DNA from: Hyphochytrium catenoides
Taxonomy: Eukaryota > Sar > Hyphochytriomycetes > Hyphochytriales > Hyphochytriaceae
Direction of reading: 5' to 3'
NCBI GenBank assembly: GCA_900088475.1
Contig: FLMG01000724.1
Location: forward strand, 1-18,680
DNA length: 18,680 bases
The notes beneath the pieces were generated by a model that was not told the origin of the DNA, did no database searches, and saw nothing but the letters and a program-made list of their open reading frames with translations. The position numbers and the translations under genes were made by a program. Shown piece by piece: positions 1-7,807 of the stretch (its first letter is position 1; the number at the start of each line of letters is the position of its first letter).

Positions 1-9
1 ACTCTGTAG

Positions 10-333
10 TATGGGGATCATATAGGGCTTCCTGATGTTCTTAGGGAATGGCTTGTGCGGGTGCTGTTGGACTTCAATCTCTCACTAGAAGACATTGCCG
101 GCTCAACATCAGACTCCTCATCGAGTGATGGAAATAATGGAAAAAAACGTGCTCTTTCAACCCTTTCTGGGGGCGAGCTTTCGGAGTACGAGCGGTGTAT
201 TCTCCATATGGCTAATAGGGCTGTCCAAGTCTCTTTTGCTAATATCGCGATATCACTAGATCCCAGAAAGACCAAGAAGCAGGGAGCCAGGATGTTCGTT
301 CAGGATGTAAATCAGTTATCCAACATCTCATAA
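10..333 (+). pseudogene. Partial, probably decayed ORF of unknown family (left copy)
   Basis: The + strand frame is open from just after a TAG at 7-9 to a TAA at 331-333. It has no convincing ATG start, so it is a fragment or an exon tail. The product has a Ser/Asp-rich stretch, then a segment whose end carries ISLDPR, GARM and FVQDV. The same end is found again, inverted, at 900-1026. In the left copy a 2-base length difference just after the FVQDV codons throws the frame into the stop. The codons that continue the match (KGMKQF) lie in another frame downstream of it. An LSGGE pentapeptide near 170-184 recalls ABC/SMC signatures, but no Walker motif accompanies it and I give it no weight. 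I do not recognise the family. Seen: the repeat and the frame break. Inferred: the ORF is decayed. Confidence 0.4.
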
Positions 334-495
334 GCCATCAAAGGGCATGAAGCAGTTCAGAGAAACTGCAGCAACGATTAATGAGCTCTGCAGACCACGA
401 GCAAGAAGGGTCATCAAACACTGCTATCGGTCCGAAGAAGATAATCAGCCACGCCCCTCATCGCGTTCTTAGCCTTGCTCGTTATACTCAAAACG
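250..495 (+). repeat. Left arm of imperfect inverted repeat
   Basis: This arm matches the reverse complement of 776-1026 over about 246-251 bases with scattered substitutions and small indels. Anchors include CACTAGATCCCAG at the outer end, TGAGCTCTGCAGA and GGGTCATCAAACACTGCTAT in the middle, and CCTTGCTCG towards the inner end. The similarity stops abruptly at about 250. The flanking reading frames of the two copies do not resemble each other, so the border looks like a real repeat edge. Confidence 0.85.
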
Positions 496-775
496 TGAGA
501 GGCGTTACCCCGTTCACTGCTCTGTAGAGGATCTTGCAACTTCAATGTTCCCTCCGTGTTTAGGCTTGTTATCTGAAGTTGAACTGACCCTTGGATAGCA
601 GTTGGAGATGTTACCATGGTGCCTCCTTGAGTGAACTGCACAAGAAGGTCTGCAACTGGGGCCAAGAGAGAGTAGATCTGTTAGAGATGGTTGTATCTTG
701 TCAGAAAGGCGAAAAACCTTTCACAGTCTTCATCCAGAACTAAGTCTGGTTGATAGGCTCCCAAAGCTCAAGGAT

Positions 776-1026
776 CGTTTTGAGTACACGAGCAAGGCTA
801 AGAAAGCGATGAGGGGCGTGACTGATTATCTTTCTTCGGACCAATAGCAGTGTTTGATGACCCTTCTTGCTCGTCGTCTGCAGAGCTCATCAATTGTTGC
901 TACGCTACTCTGAACTGCTTCATGCCCTTGGATGACTTATTGACATGTTCGGTAAGTGATTTTACATCCTGAACAAACAACATCCTGGCTCCCTCGTTCT
1001 TGGTCTCTCTGGGATCTAGCGATATA
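776..1026 (-). repeat. Right arm of imperfect inverted repeat
   Basis: This is the reverse-complement partner of 250-495, separated from it by a unique spacer of about 280 bases (496-775). The arms point tail to tail with respect to the coding frame they share. I see no obvious target-site duplication or short terminal inverted repeat at the outer edges, so I cannot assign it to a DNA-transposon or foldback class. Confidence 0.85.
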
Positions 1027-1136
1027 CCAAGGAGTCTACGAGTCATGACACTGTGGAACGTCATCTGATGATCGGCCAGGAAGAGTTGGCCGACACTCAA
1101 TGATGAATAACTGATGTGTGATGAGCCATACGTCAT
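900..1136 (-). pseudogene. Decayed ORF fragment of unknown family (right copy)
   Basis: The minus-strand open frame, 78 codons plus stop, ends with the residues LDPR, GARM, FVQDV and KGMKQF, the same order as in the left copy at 10-333. A one-base deletion relative to the left copy falls just after KGMKQF and produces an early TAG. Beyond it the matching codons (ELC, RARRVIKHC) continue in another frame. Upstream of ISLDPR the two copies share nothing recognisable. Two independently broken copies of one coding tail suggest a dispersed multi-copy gene or mobile-element protein. No catalytic motif is visible. Confidence 0.4.
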
Positions 1137-2018
1137 AGTACGGGTAAAGAATCGTCGGAGTATCGTATTCGCAGCTATGTCCCGGCCGTCTCAAGATTCG
1201 GGGCGAATAAGACCTTGGGGAGCCTCTCACACATTAGTGACCTTGAGCTCTACTGCTATTCTGTTTCACACCAGTGCCTGCGCTGTACTATGGGTTTGCA
1301 CAACCGCAGTCATTTGCAAAGGTAGAGGCGGCGCCTCTGTCTATCTTTTGATGTTGTCTCCCGAGGGAACTAACGTTTCATGAGATTGTTCTAATCTCAA
1401 GTGGGCATCTACTGCCCCCATATATGGACAAATGACTGGTCCGTGATGCTTTCCTTTGACTCTTAACTCTATGGCTTCTGGACAAATCTGGGAACAGCTG
1501 ATGATTGACCCTGCAGCATCCGCTGTCCATATCTTCTACCTATGTCCCCTCTCTGCAGTCTCATAACCGACAAAATCTCATTGGCAGCTTGAAGGTGGTG
1601 CGCAGGTGGACGACGGGACCTTGAAGCTCAATGCCGAGATTCTGAACTTCCGGTCAGCATAGTTTGTCAGTCTCAGAGAGGAGAGTGACTCACCTAATGA
1701 TGATGTCGTCGATAACTTAAAGCGCAACCTTCCAAGTCGCCTACATGCAGCCATGCCAGAGAAGACTCACGCTACGAAGCTCTCAAGAGTTAATCCACCG
1801 CCTGATGTTGAAGTCTAAGACTTAGCGAGAGGAAACCTGAACCGGCTACAGCCCTCTTCTTTCTTGTCACCTACTTATGGACACACTGACGGGACCGAAT
1901 GGGTTCTATTCTCATTCTTACTATCCGCTCCTTTCGCATTACTTAGCCACCCTTATCTCATTGCATTTTCAGACGAAAAGTAAGGGGAACGCTGCTCTGT
2001 ACATTAGGAGCCTAATCC
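1137..2018. other. Intergenic stretch with a broken open frame
   Basis: No gene is supported here. An 89-codon ATG ORF on the + strand (1114-1383) has one hydrophobic stretch but weak coding character. A + strand frame from about 1567 to 1818 is open except for a single TAG near 1660. It reads like a low-complexity-free protein segment and could be a pseudogene remnant. An 89-codon ATG ORF (1877-2146) runs antisense across the 3' end of the oxidoreductase gene and is probably chance. Confidence 0.3.
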
Positions 2019-3881
2019 TCAGAAGTCAACATTATAATCATCGTCACTATCCTCTGTCTCCTCACTCGTGTCACTATCAAGGTCTTGAAGGTGCTGAAAG
2101 AGACTGGACTTTCTGCAAAGACTATCAAGAGCAGCTTCTGGCGTGAGTGTTGACCGACTTGTTCCTTTAGGGTGGTGCGGTTCACTATCACTTGCTCTTT
2201 CTTCTTCCTGACGAAGGGAGGGAAGTAGAACCTCAGCCAAACGGCTGGCGGCCGCTCGAGCACCCATTAGATTCCCAGCGGTCGGCCCTAGCTGAAGAGC
2301 TGCAAAGGCTCCAACAACGAAGAAGTCATGGTCAGGTGCCCACCGCAGCTCCTCCGTGAGAACTGGCAAGCCCTGGATGGCCTCTGGCTGTCGAGGAAAC
2401 TTCTCCTTCAATTGGCTTAGTAATGGGTGCAGATCCATATTCAGCTCTGTTCCGGTGGCTAAAAGTATGCCATTTACGCATAAAGTAAGACTCCGATCTT
2501 TTGCATCCCTCTCACCTTGCTGAGGCGAGCTGTAAGCTAGCTTTACCTCGAGAGAACCATTCACTGACTCTGCAACCTGCTCGACGACGGTTTCCTCGAG
2601 CAGGGTAAAGGTAGAAGGATCCTCTTGTTTGGCCGCCGTCTCGTGGAGCTTGTGCCAGGCATCAAGGGGAACGCTAGCACGGCCACGAACGGCACGGATT
2701 CGCTTCCATCTCTCTTCTAGGTCTAGCCCATAAAACTCGGACAGTCGATAGTGCTGGAAAAAAGGCGACAGCCACTCCACTGGCACGTCGAACTGTTGAA
2801 CCGAAATGGGCCTTCGGGTGCAGAGGATCACCCGGGAGCCAAGCCTCAGAAGCTTGTCAGCTAGCTGGACAGCGGTAAGGCCACCGCCTACAATTAGCAT
2901 AGTTCGCCCATTGTATCGTGGCATCCAACCAGTGGTTGCGATGTCTGCGCTATGATAGATCCCTTGGATCTTTTTGCCACGTGTAGAGCTCCTGAGTTGA
3001 TCGGCTCGTGGTGATGTCGAGTTGACCCCTAGAGGGCGAGGCACTGCTAGTGCCCAGGCTGGTATTCGAGGAGTTCCTGCCCCTGTGGCAAGAACTACTC
3101 GAGCTGCGAAGAGCATCTTACCGCTGCCCAGCGTAACTTGAAAAGCATGACCTCTTTCATTGTTGTCTAGCACGTCGATGCCCTTAACATAATCTTTCTC
3201 TACGAGGTTGCGAATGTCATAGCGTTGCACCAGGTCTGAGCAAAAGTCTTCAAAGAGTTCTTTGGATGGGAAGGCAAACCTTTCGCGATCCCAAGTGTTG
3301 AACATCTGCTGCCGCAGATTAGCCTTCCCTCTTCCCTGTCGTTTATTCTTGTTGAACAGAAATGAAGGTGGTGCTTTTGTCTCTGACGCAAGGCGACCAT
3401 CTTTCTGAGCGAACTCTCGCAGACCCTCGTCTGTAAGTGGGTCGGGATGCACGATAATGGGGCTACGAAGAAATGAGATATCGAAGGCATTGAAGCAGGC
3501 GTTCCAGTTTGCCATCCACTCGCCGGCGGGGTCTATCACCCGCACCTGAGTCGACAAAAGATTGCTACTTCCGTCTTCGTGGCAACTTCCTGGCTGTGGC
3601 TTTTGGGTTTGTTTCTTCCGTCCCAGCTGCATCTTTCGCCTCCAGAAAGACATGTGGCTGTGCTGGTTATCGTTGTAAGTGTCACCAGGAGCATCTTCCA
3701 GAAGACGAAGGACGAGGGTCATAGCATGGGGTCCGGCGCCGACGATAAGAAGGGGTAGCAAGTGGTCAGGGTCATCGCCAACTTTCTTTACCATGCTCGA
3801 GTTTGGTTGTGAATGAGAGGGTGCGCCTTGTGCAAAGGCAGCGGATTCTGCGCGCCTCCTACCCACAGCTACGCTCTTCAT
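2019..3881 (-). CDS. FAD/NAD(P)-binding flavoprotein oxidoreductase (SidA/IucD-like fold)
   Basis: This is an intact 620-residue ORF, ATG to TGA, with no intron. It has two dinucleotide-binding Rossmann motifs. GAGPHA at 48-53 binds FAD. GGGLTA at 332-337 binds NAD(P), and the TRR at 355-357, where the strand-2 end falls, hints at NADPH. ATG motifs at 265-267 and 475-477 and the C-terminal LGPTAGNLMGARAA (531-544), which closes over FAD, are typical of class-B-like N-hydroxylating monooxygenases and related FAD/NAD(P)-binding proteins. A basic low-complexity insertion sits at about 81-115. An acidic tail (about 600-620) follows the catalytic core and is unusual. The substrate cannot be read. 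N-hydroxylation of an amino acid or amine is possible, but the next gene gives no siderophore-pathway context. Residues 1-29 are Arg/Ala/Ser-rich and could be a targeting leader. Met30 has the better start context. Confidence 0.85.
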   Translation of the reverse strand: MKSVAVGRRRAESAAFAQGAPSHSQPNSSMVKKVGDDPDHLLPLLIVGAGPHAMTLVLRLLEDAPGDTYNDNQHSHMSFWRRKMQLGRKKQTQKPQPGSCHEDGSSNLLSTQVRVIDPAGEWMANWNACFNAFDISFLRSPIIVHPDPLTDEGLREFAQKDGRLASETKAPPSFLFNKNKRQGRGKANLRQQMFNTWDRERFAFPSKELFEDFCSDLVQRYDIRNLVEKDYVKGIDVLDNNERGHAFQVTLGSGKMLFAARVVLATGAGTPRIPAWALAVPRPLGVNSTSPRADQLRSSTRGKKIQGIYHSADIATTGWMPRYNGRTMLIVGGGLTAVQLADKLLRLGSRVILCTRRPISVQQFDVPVEWLSPFFQHYRLSEFYGLDLEERWKRIRAVRGRASVPLDAWHKLHETAAKQEDPSTFTLLEETVVEQVAESVNGSLEVKLAYSSPQQGERDAKDRSLTLCVNGILLATGTELNMDLHPLLSQLKEKFPRQPEAIQGLPVLTEELRWAPDHDFFVVGAFAALQLGPTAGNLMGARAAASRLAEVLLPSLRQEEERASDSEPHHPKGTSRSTLTPEAALDSLCRKSSLFQHLQDLDSDTSEETEDSDDDYNVDF

Positions 3882-4741
3882 TTGCGGAAGAGTGTGTCCT
3901 TAGATGGCTGCTACTACGTTCTCGCTGATATGCCACTGGTAGATCTTGGTTAAATGTTTGGCAATGGTTAGTTAGGTTAGAGGCAGCGCCTGGGGAACCT
4001 ACAGAATCGGAACTTAGTAAGGAAGCGATGATGATGCTATTGCTGCGGCAAGTTAGGGAGAATTCTTGATCTGGTGTGAGCCACAGACGCATCCAACTCT
4101 CACTCAGGAGCTGACGATAAGTGAGCAGAGGAAAATTTAAAACTGGGCTTCTGTTGCTGGTGCAGTCTCGGGCGACTCTGGACCATCAAGTTGTTCCCAT
4201 AGACAGAGGACTAGGAAGAGAGGTGTTGAGCTATCAGAAGGGCAGACTACAACGACAAGAAGAGGAGGAGAGAGAAATGAAGCAAAAGATTCGCCCACGC
4301 GAAGGAGAACTCAATGGCCGTGTATTACTATGAATGAGCTTATTAGGGGGACAGAAGATCTCACCAGCTCGCTCACAATCTGCTTCTAACCCCTTGTTGC
4401 TAATGACTAGCACTACTCCTTTCGTACCCTCGCCACTTCCTGTCCATCCCTATCATCCTCCAGCGCCACCGTCGGATAGGACATAAGACCTCTGCTGCGG
4501 CATAATATAACCATGAGGGCAACAACACGGAGTCCGGCTTCCGTCCCGCGCTCTCCTCCCAGATATTCCTCATTCCTTGCCTAGCCCAGCCACCGGCCTA
4601 TCCCTGGCTGCCTTCTTTGCCCGATAAAACTATAGGGAGTTAAGAGACCTTGCAAAGGAGGAGGAACAGTCCTCTCTGAGGAAGGATGAAAGAACGAAGA
4701 AGAGTAGCAGTAGATAGGCTTCTATCTTCTCTGCTTTTTCT
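3882..4741. other. Upstream region of the oxidoreductase gene
   Basis: This contains the 5' flank of the minus-strand oxidoreductase. I see no second gene. The ORFs of 70-77 codons here have no protein-like features. A lone ACCGTCGGATA (4468-4478) resembles the motif cluster at 4742-4866. A purine-rich patch lies at about 4255-4280. Confidence 0.4.
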
Positions 4742-4866
4742 CGCCGTCTGATGGACCAGCAGCAGCGATGGATGATCGCTCGCCGTCTGAAGGCTGCGCC
4801 GTCGAATCCACGCGCCGTCGGATAACCCAGGCAGAAAGCCGTTACTGGCATTCAGACCGTCGCGTA
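4742..4866 (+). promoter_or_regulatory. Cluster of CGCCGTC-type motifs
   Basis: Within 125 bases the sequence CGCCGTC occurs at 4742, 4781, 4797 and 4813, and the variant ACCGTCGCG at 4856. Another variant, ACCGTCGGATA, lies at 4468. The middle three copies are spaced 16 bases apart, about one and a half helical turns. The core is followed by TGA, TGA, GAA and GGATA, so the extension is also partly conserved. Clustered, phased copies in non-coding DNA suggest a DNA-binding factor, or alternatively a short degenerate tandem duplication. No factor is identified. Confidence 0.3.
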
Positions 4867-5013
4867 CTCGTAGTATCTAGGATTATATATTACTGTAACA
4901 CATTAACAACGACTACGAACAGGTACACTCCTGCTCCTACAGGTGGAAAGGTTGCACGTTTCACGTTTCTATACTACTCGATGACACATGTGCGTTGTTG
5001 TAGTTATCTTGGG

Positions 5014-5210
5014 TTCTCCCTCTCTCTGTCTCTCTATATCGCGCTACCAATCTCTCTCTTTTTCTATCTCTTGCGCTCCTTCTCTCTCTGTCTCTCACCA
5101 GCTCTCGCCCTCTCTTGGCTCACTCGTTCTTTTTCTCTGTCTTTGTCTATTTCTCCTCTCTCTCTTCACTCTCTTTCCCTTCCTCTCTCTTCACTCTCTT
5201 TCCCTTGTTT
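5014..5210 (+). repeat. Pyrimidine (CT-rich) tract with 25-bp tandem copy
   Basis: This is an almost pure C/T stretch on the + strand. A 21-base block beginning TCTCTTCACTCTC is perfectly repeated at 5161-5181 and 5186-5206, a 25-base period. Any Ser/Leu-only reading frame across it is a translation artefact. Confidence 0.85.
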
Positions 5211-5403
5211 CTGGATCTTTATCGCTGTCTTTCCCTCATACAGTTTTAGCCCTGTCACTACTGTTTTACCTTCTAAAGGTTACCCAATGGTGGTACCAAT
5301 AATGCCATTGCACCGATTACAGGCCCTGTAGTTCTATAGCTTGTGAGCTACAACTATATCTTGGTCTATGATGACGGGCCCTCTCTGATGATTAGCGCTG
5401 GTC

Positions 5404-5832
5404 CTACAGGGAGGAGGAAAGTCTCACGATGGAGCCATGGATTGATGGAGAGCGGACCACCAAGAAGCAAGCATCAACGGCAGCTAACATCAGGTCACGT
5501 TGTTGGTCTTGACGTGACCTCCCATAGCGCATGATGACAGAGTAGAAGGGTATCCGATCATCTAGCATGTACATGGCCAAGAGTTTAGCATGGCACGTTC
5601 CCGTCTTGCAGGCCATAACCATCGGTCGGAGATGGACCTCACCACGCAATAGTCGCCCAGCGACGTAGGCTGTGGCGATCGGCATGTTCGACTCGTCCCA
5701 CTCCTCGAACCACTTAGCGTTAGTTGGCGCGGAGAGCTGCTCTCCTTGTGACAGGAGTACAGCGCGTGTATGAGTTTTGATCCGTGACAGGACTTGCGCT
5801 GTACTCCTGTCCGTATCATTATCATAGCCCAG
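5404..5832 (-). pseudogene. Unrecognised 142-codon open segment, probable gene fragment
   Basis: The minus-strand frame is open from after a TAG (complement 5833-5835) to the stop at 5404-5406. The first ATG lies at 5685, giving 93 residues, but protein-like sequence extends upstream of it (KWFEEWDESN). Downstream come MACKTGTCHAKLLAMYMLDD and YSVIMRYGR. The mixed composition and conserved-looking aromatics and acidics differ from the Ser/Leu noise elsewhere. Further minus-strand open stretches continue upstream to about 6150 with stops between them, as expected of a decayed gene or spliced exons. I cannot name the family. A transposon-derived or unknown conserved protein is possible. Confidence 0.3.
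5750..5811. repeat. Perfect 16-bp inverted repeat with 30-nt loop
   Basis: GACAGGAGTACAGCGC at 5750-5765 is the exact reverse complement of 5796-5811. The 30-base loop contains GTGACAGGA, an extra direct copy of part of the arm. The hairpin lies inside the minus-strand open segment 5404-5832, where the two arms would encode part of one peptide. It could be an inverted-repeat insertion footprint, a protein-binding palindrome or an RNA hairpin. Confidence 0.7.
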
Positions 5833-7236
5833 CTACTCGTGTTCCTAAGGCCACTCTAGTTATAGCTAAGTCAGTGCTCCTTGTCTATTACATTCCCTCT
5901 CCTCAAGGGGAAGTCCTCCCCCGCAGATAGTCTTCGGGTCACAGCGGCAGGGAGCATTGCAAGTATCGACAGTGCCCATGAGTCTTGTAGCTATTCAACA
6001 CCATATATTAGGACTACATGAAGCTCTCAAGACACGTCGTAATGTTGCTGGCCTATCCCCTCCCATCAGATACGTTCTGCTACGACTGCCCACAAGATCA
6101 CTTAGGTTTTCTTCCGCGTTGAATGCCTCAGAAGCGTCGAGACGTGATCGTGTGACCATCATTAGGTCTGGAGAAGAGTAAAGAGTGAGCTATGCCGTAT
6201 AGAGTTACACATTTAGCGCAAAACAGGCCTAGATATACGGTTCCTAACTTTCTCGTTGTTGGTCACCCGAGATGTCCTGGGAGCCTGAGGTCATGCCAAC
6301 AATAAGTGGGAAAGAGTGCGAGAAGGGGACCTTGCGTTAGCCAGCTTGTTCCTATTACTGCTCTGTGACTACTGCGGCTGCAATCATATTGGTGGGATTG
6401 CGTCTCAGCCTCCTCTTAACCTGACAATAGTCGAGAGCTTCACTTATGAGTCCACTGCACTTCAAGAACAGACTCCGCACGACGCTGTGAAAACTCTCAC
6501 TTTTTCAAGATTAGCCTAATGACGGACCGCTTTGCTCTTGTCAGTCTTCCCCTGAGAATGAAGGATGGCAAGTGGCCACCTTGTTCTCTCGCACCACCGC
6601 AGCTGGGGTTAGTAGAAAGCTCTCGGCTATAGATAGAGCTCTGCAAACCAGTTCGTTTCCTTCCGCAGTCCTAGTAGAGGGTAGCAGATATAGTTAGGAG
6701 GTTGGTGGGGATAGCGACCATGAAGTTTGGGAAGGCATCTGGTCGTTTTCCAGTTTATTCAATCCTTGCTCTTCCGTGATCACGAGAGCCAAGTCTAGAG
6801 GGCGATGCCACTCTTGGTAGTTCTACTGCCTACATATTGTTCCTAAGTCAGTGAAGTCGCTACTCGTCGTAGAACGACCGGGTCGTGGCGACGATGAGCG
6901 AGCAAGAGCAAAGAAACCTTCGAAGAAAGGAAGTAGTTCTCCTTTCCTCCTGTCAAGAAAGTGAGTTCTTATTCCCTTTTAGGAAAGGAAGGCATCAAGG
7001 GACTTCAACAAAGCAAAGCCCTACTATCAGTCTAACCCCTAGCATAGTACAGGTCATTCTTTGCTTTCTCCTTCAAGAAGACGAGTGCCTCAGGCAGCGT
7101 TCTTAACCTGTCCATGTTTCCCGGTGGCTGCGGACTACGGACGACTAGCAGAAGAGGGAATCTTCCACTTCTGGTACCTAATAAGGGTTCGGATTAGACT
7201 GAGGTTTATTGAATAACCTCCTCTCTCCGAGGATCT
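5833..7236. other. Gene-poor stretch with short open segments
   Basis: There is no defensible gene. On the minus strand, a segment of about 50 codons (about 6000-6150) and another near 6300-6400 are open and could belong with the fragments at 5404-5832 and 7237-7521 as exons or debris of one gene. On the + strand an ATG at 6894 in good context (A at -3) opens a 70-codon frame with no recognisable features. A + strand frame ending at 6519 has a leucine-rich leader-like segment but no ATG. Confidence 0.3.
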
Positions 7237-7521
7237 TTACTCTTGTCGCTCGCTAGCTTCGTTGTGAGTTCTGACCAAGAAACGTTGAGGTCTTGTCAGC
7301 TTTGTTCTGAGGATCAGCGTACCTCCTGACGCCTTCCCGAAGAGCTTGGCATAATACTGCTCTCTGTGTATGGCCCAGCCAGTGACACCTATGACGCGGC
7401 AAAACTGACTGGCCCCACTAGTCATCGTGCTCTTCAACGAAATAGCATTTTGCTTTTGCTGACTTGGCCCAAAGGGGGCAACACAAGGACGTTCATGGGT
7501 TTCCCCGTCCTCGTCCGGCTT
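7237..7521 (-). pseudogene. Unrecognised 94-codon open segment, possible exon or remnant
   Basis: The minus-strand frame is open from after a TGA (complement 7522-7524) to a TAA at 7237-7239. The first ATG is at 7425. The peptide has varied, protein-like composition (QFCRVIGVTGWAIHREQYY, then a basic end RPQRFLVRTH), with no low complexity. It lies about 290 bases upstream of, and divergent from, the secreted-protein gene at 7808. No family is recognised. It could be a terminal exon of a spliced gene whose upstream exon I cannot place, a small gene, or decayed sequence. Confidence 0.25.
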
Positions 7522-7807
7522 TCAAGCAACCAGAGAGTAACGTAGAAAAGCGGTCAGAGCTTTATTGGGCCCACTCTCTCTCCTCTCTTCCGGCCACGAC
7601 GAACCTCAATCATTTCATCGACGATTAGAGTCAAAATCTATCTAAGCTGACAAAGAACCATCGGAAGGGGCACTGCGTTTGTCCACAGACTAAACGTCAC
7701 AGTCGCCATTTTCTCAATAGCGCTCTGCGGCTGAGCCTTCTAGTGCTGCGGTTGCTTGCTATCTCAAAAAGCCGTGTGCCCAACATACCAGTAGGGCCTA
7801 GTTGCCA

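Noticed and set aside
168-186. LSGGE signature as in ABC ATPases or SMC proteins
   Set aside because: A single pentapeptide without Walker A or B motifs in a broken fragment is not evidence.
4768-5331. Long + strand ORF rich in Ser and Leu
   Set aside because: The frame is a translation of the CT tract. No other coding sign is present, and a second frame across it is equally open.
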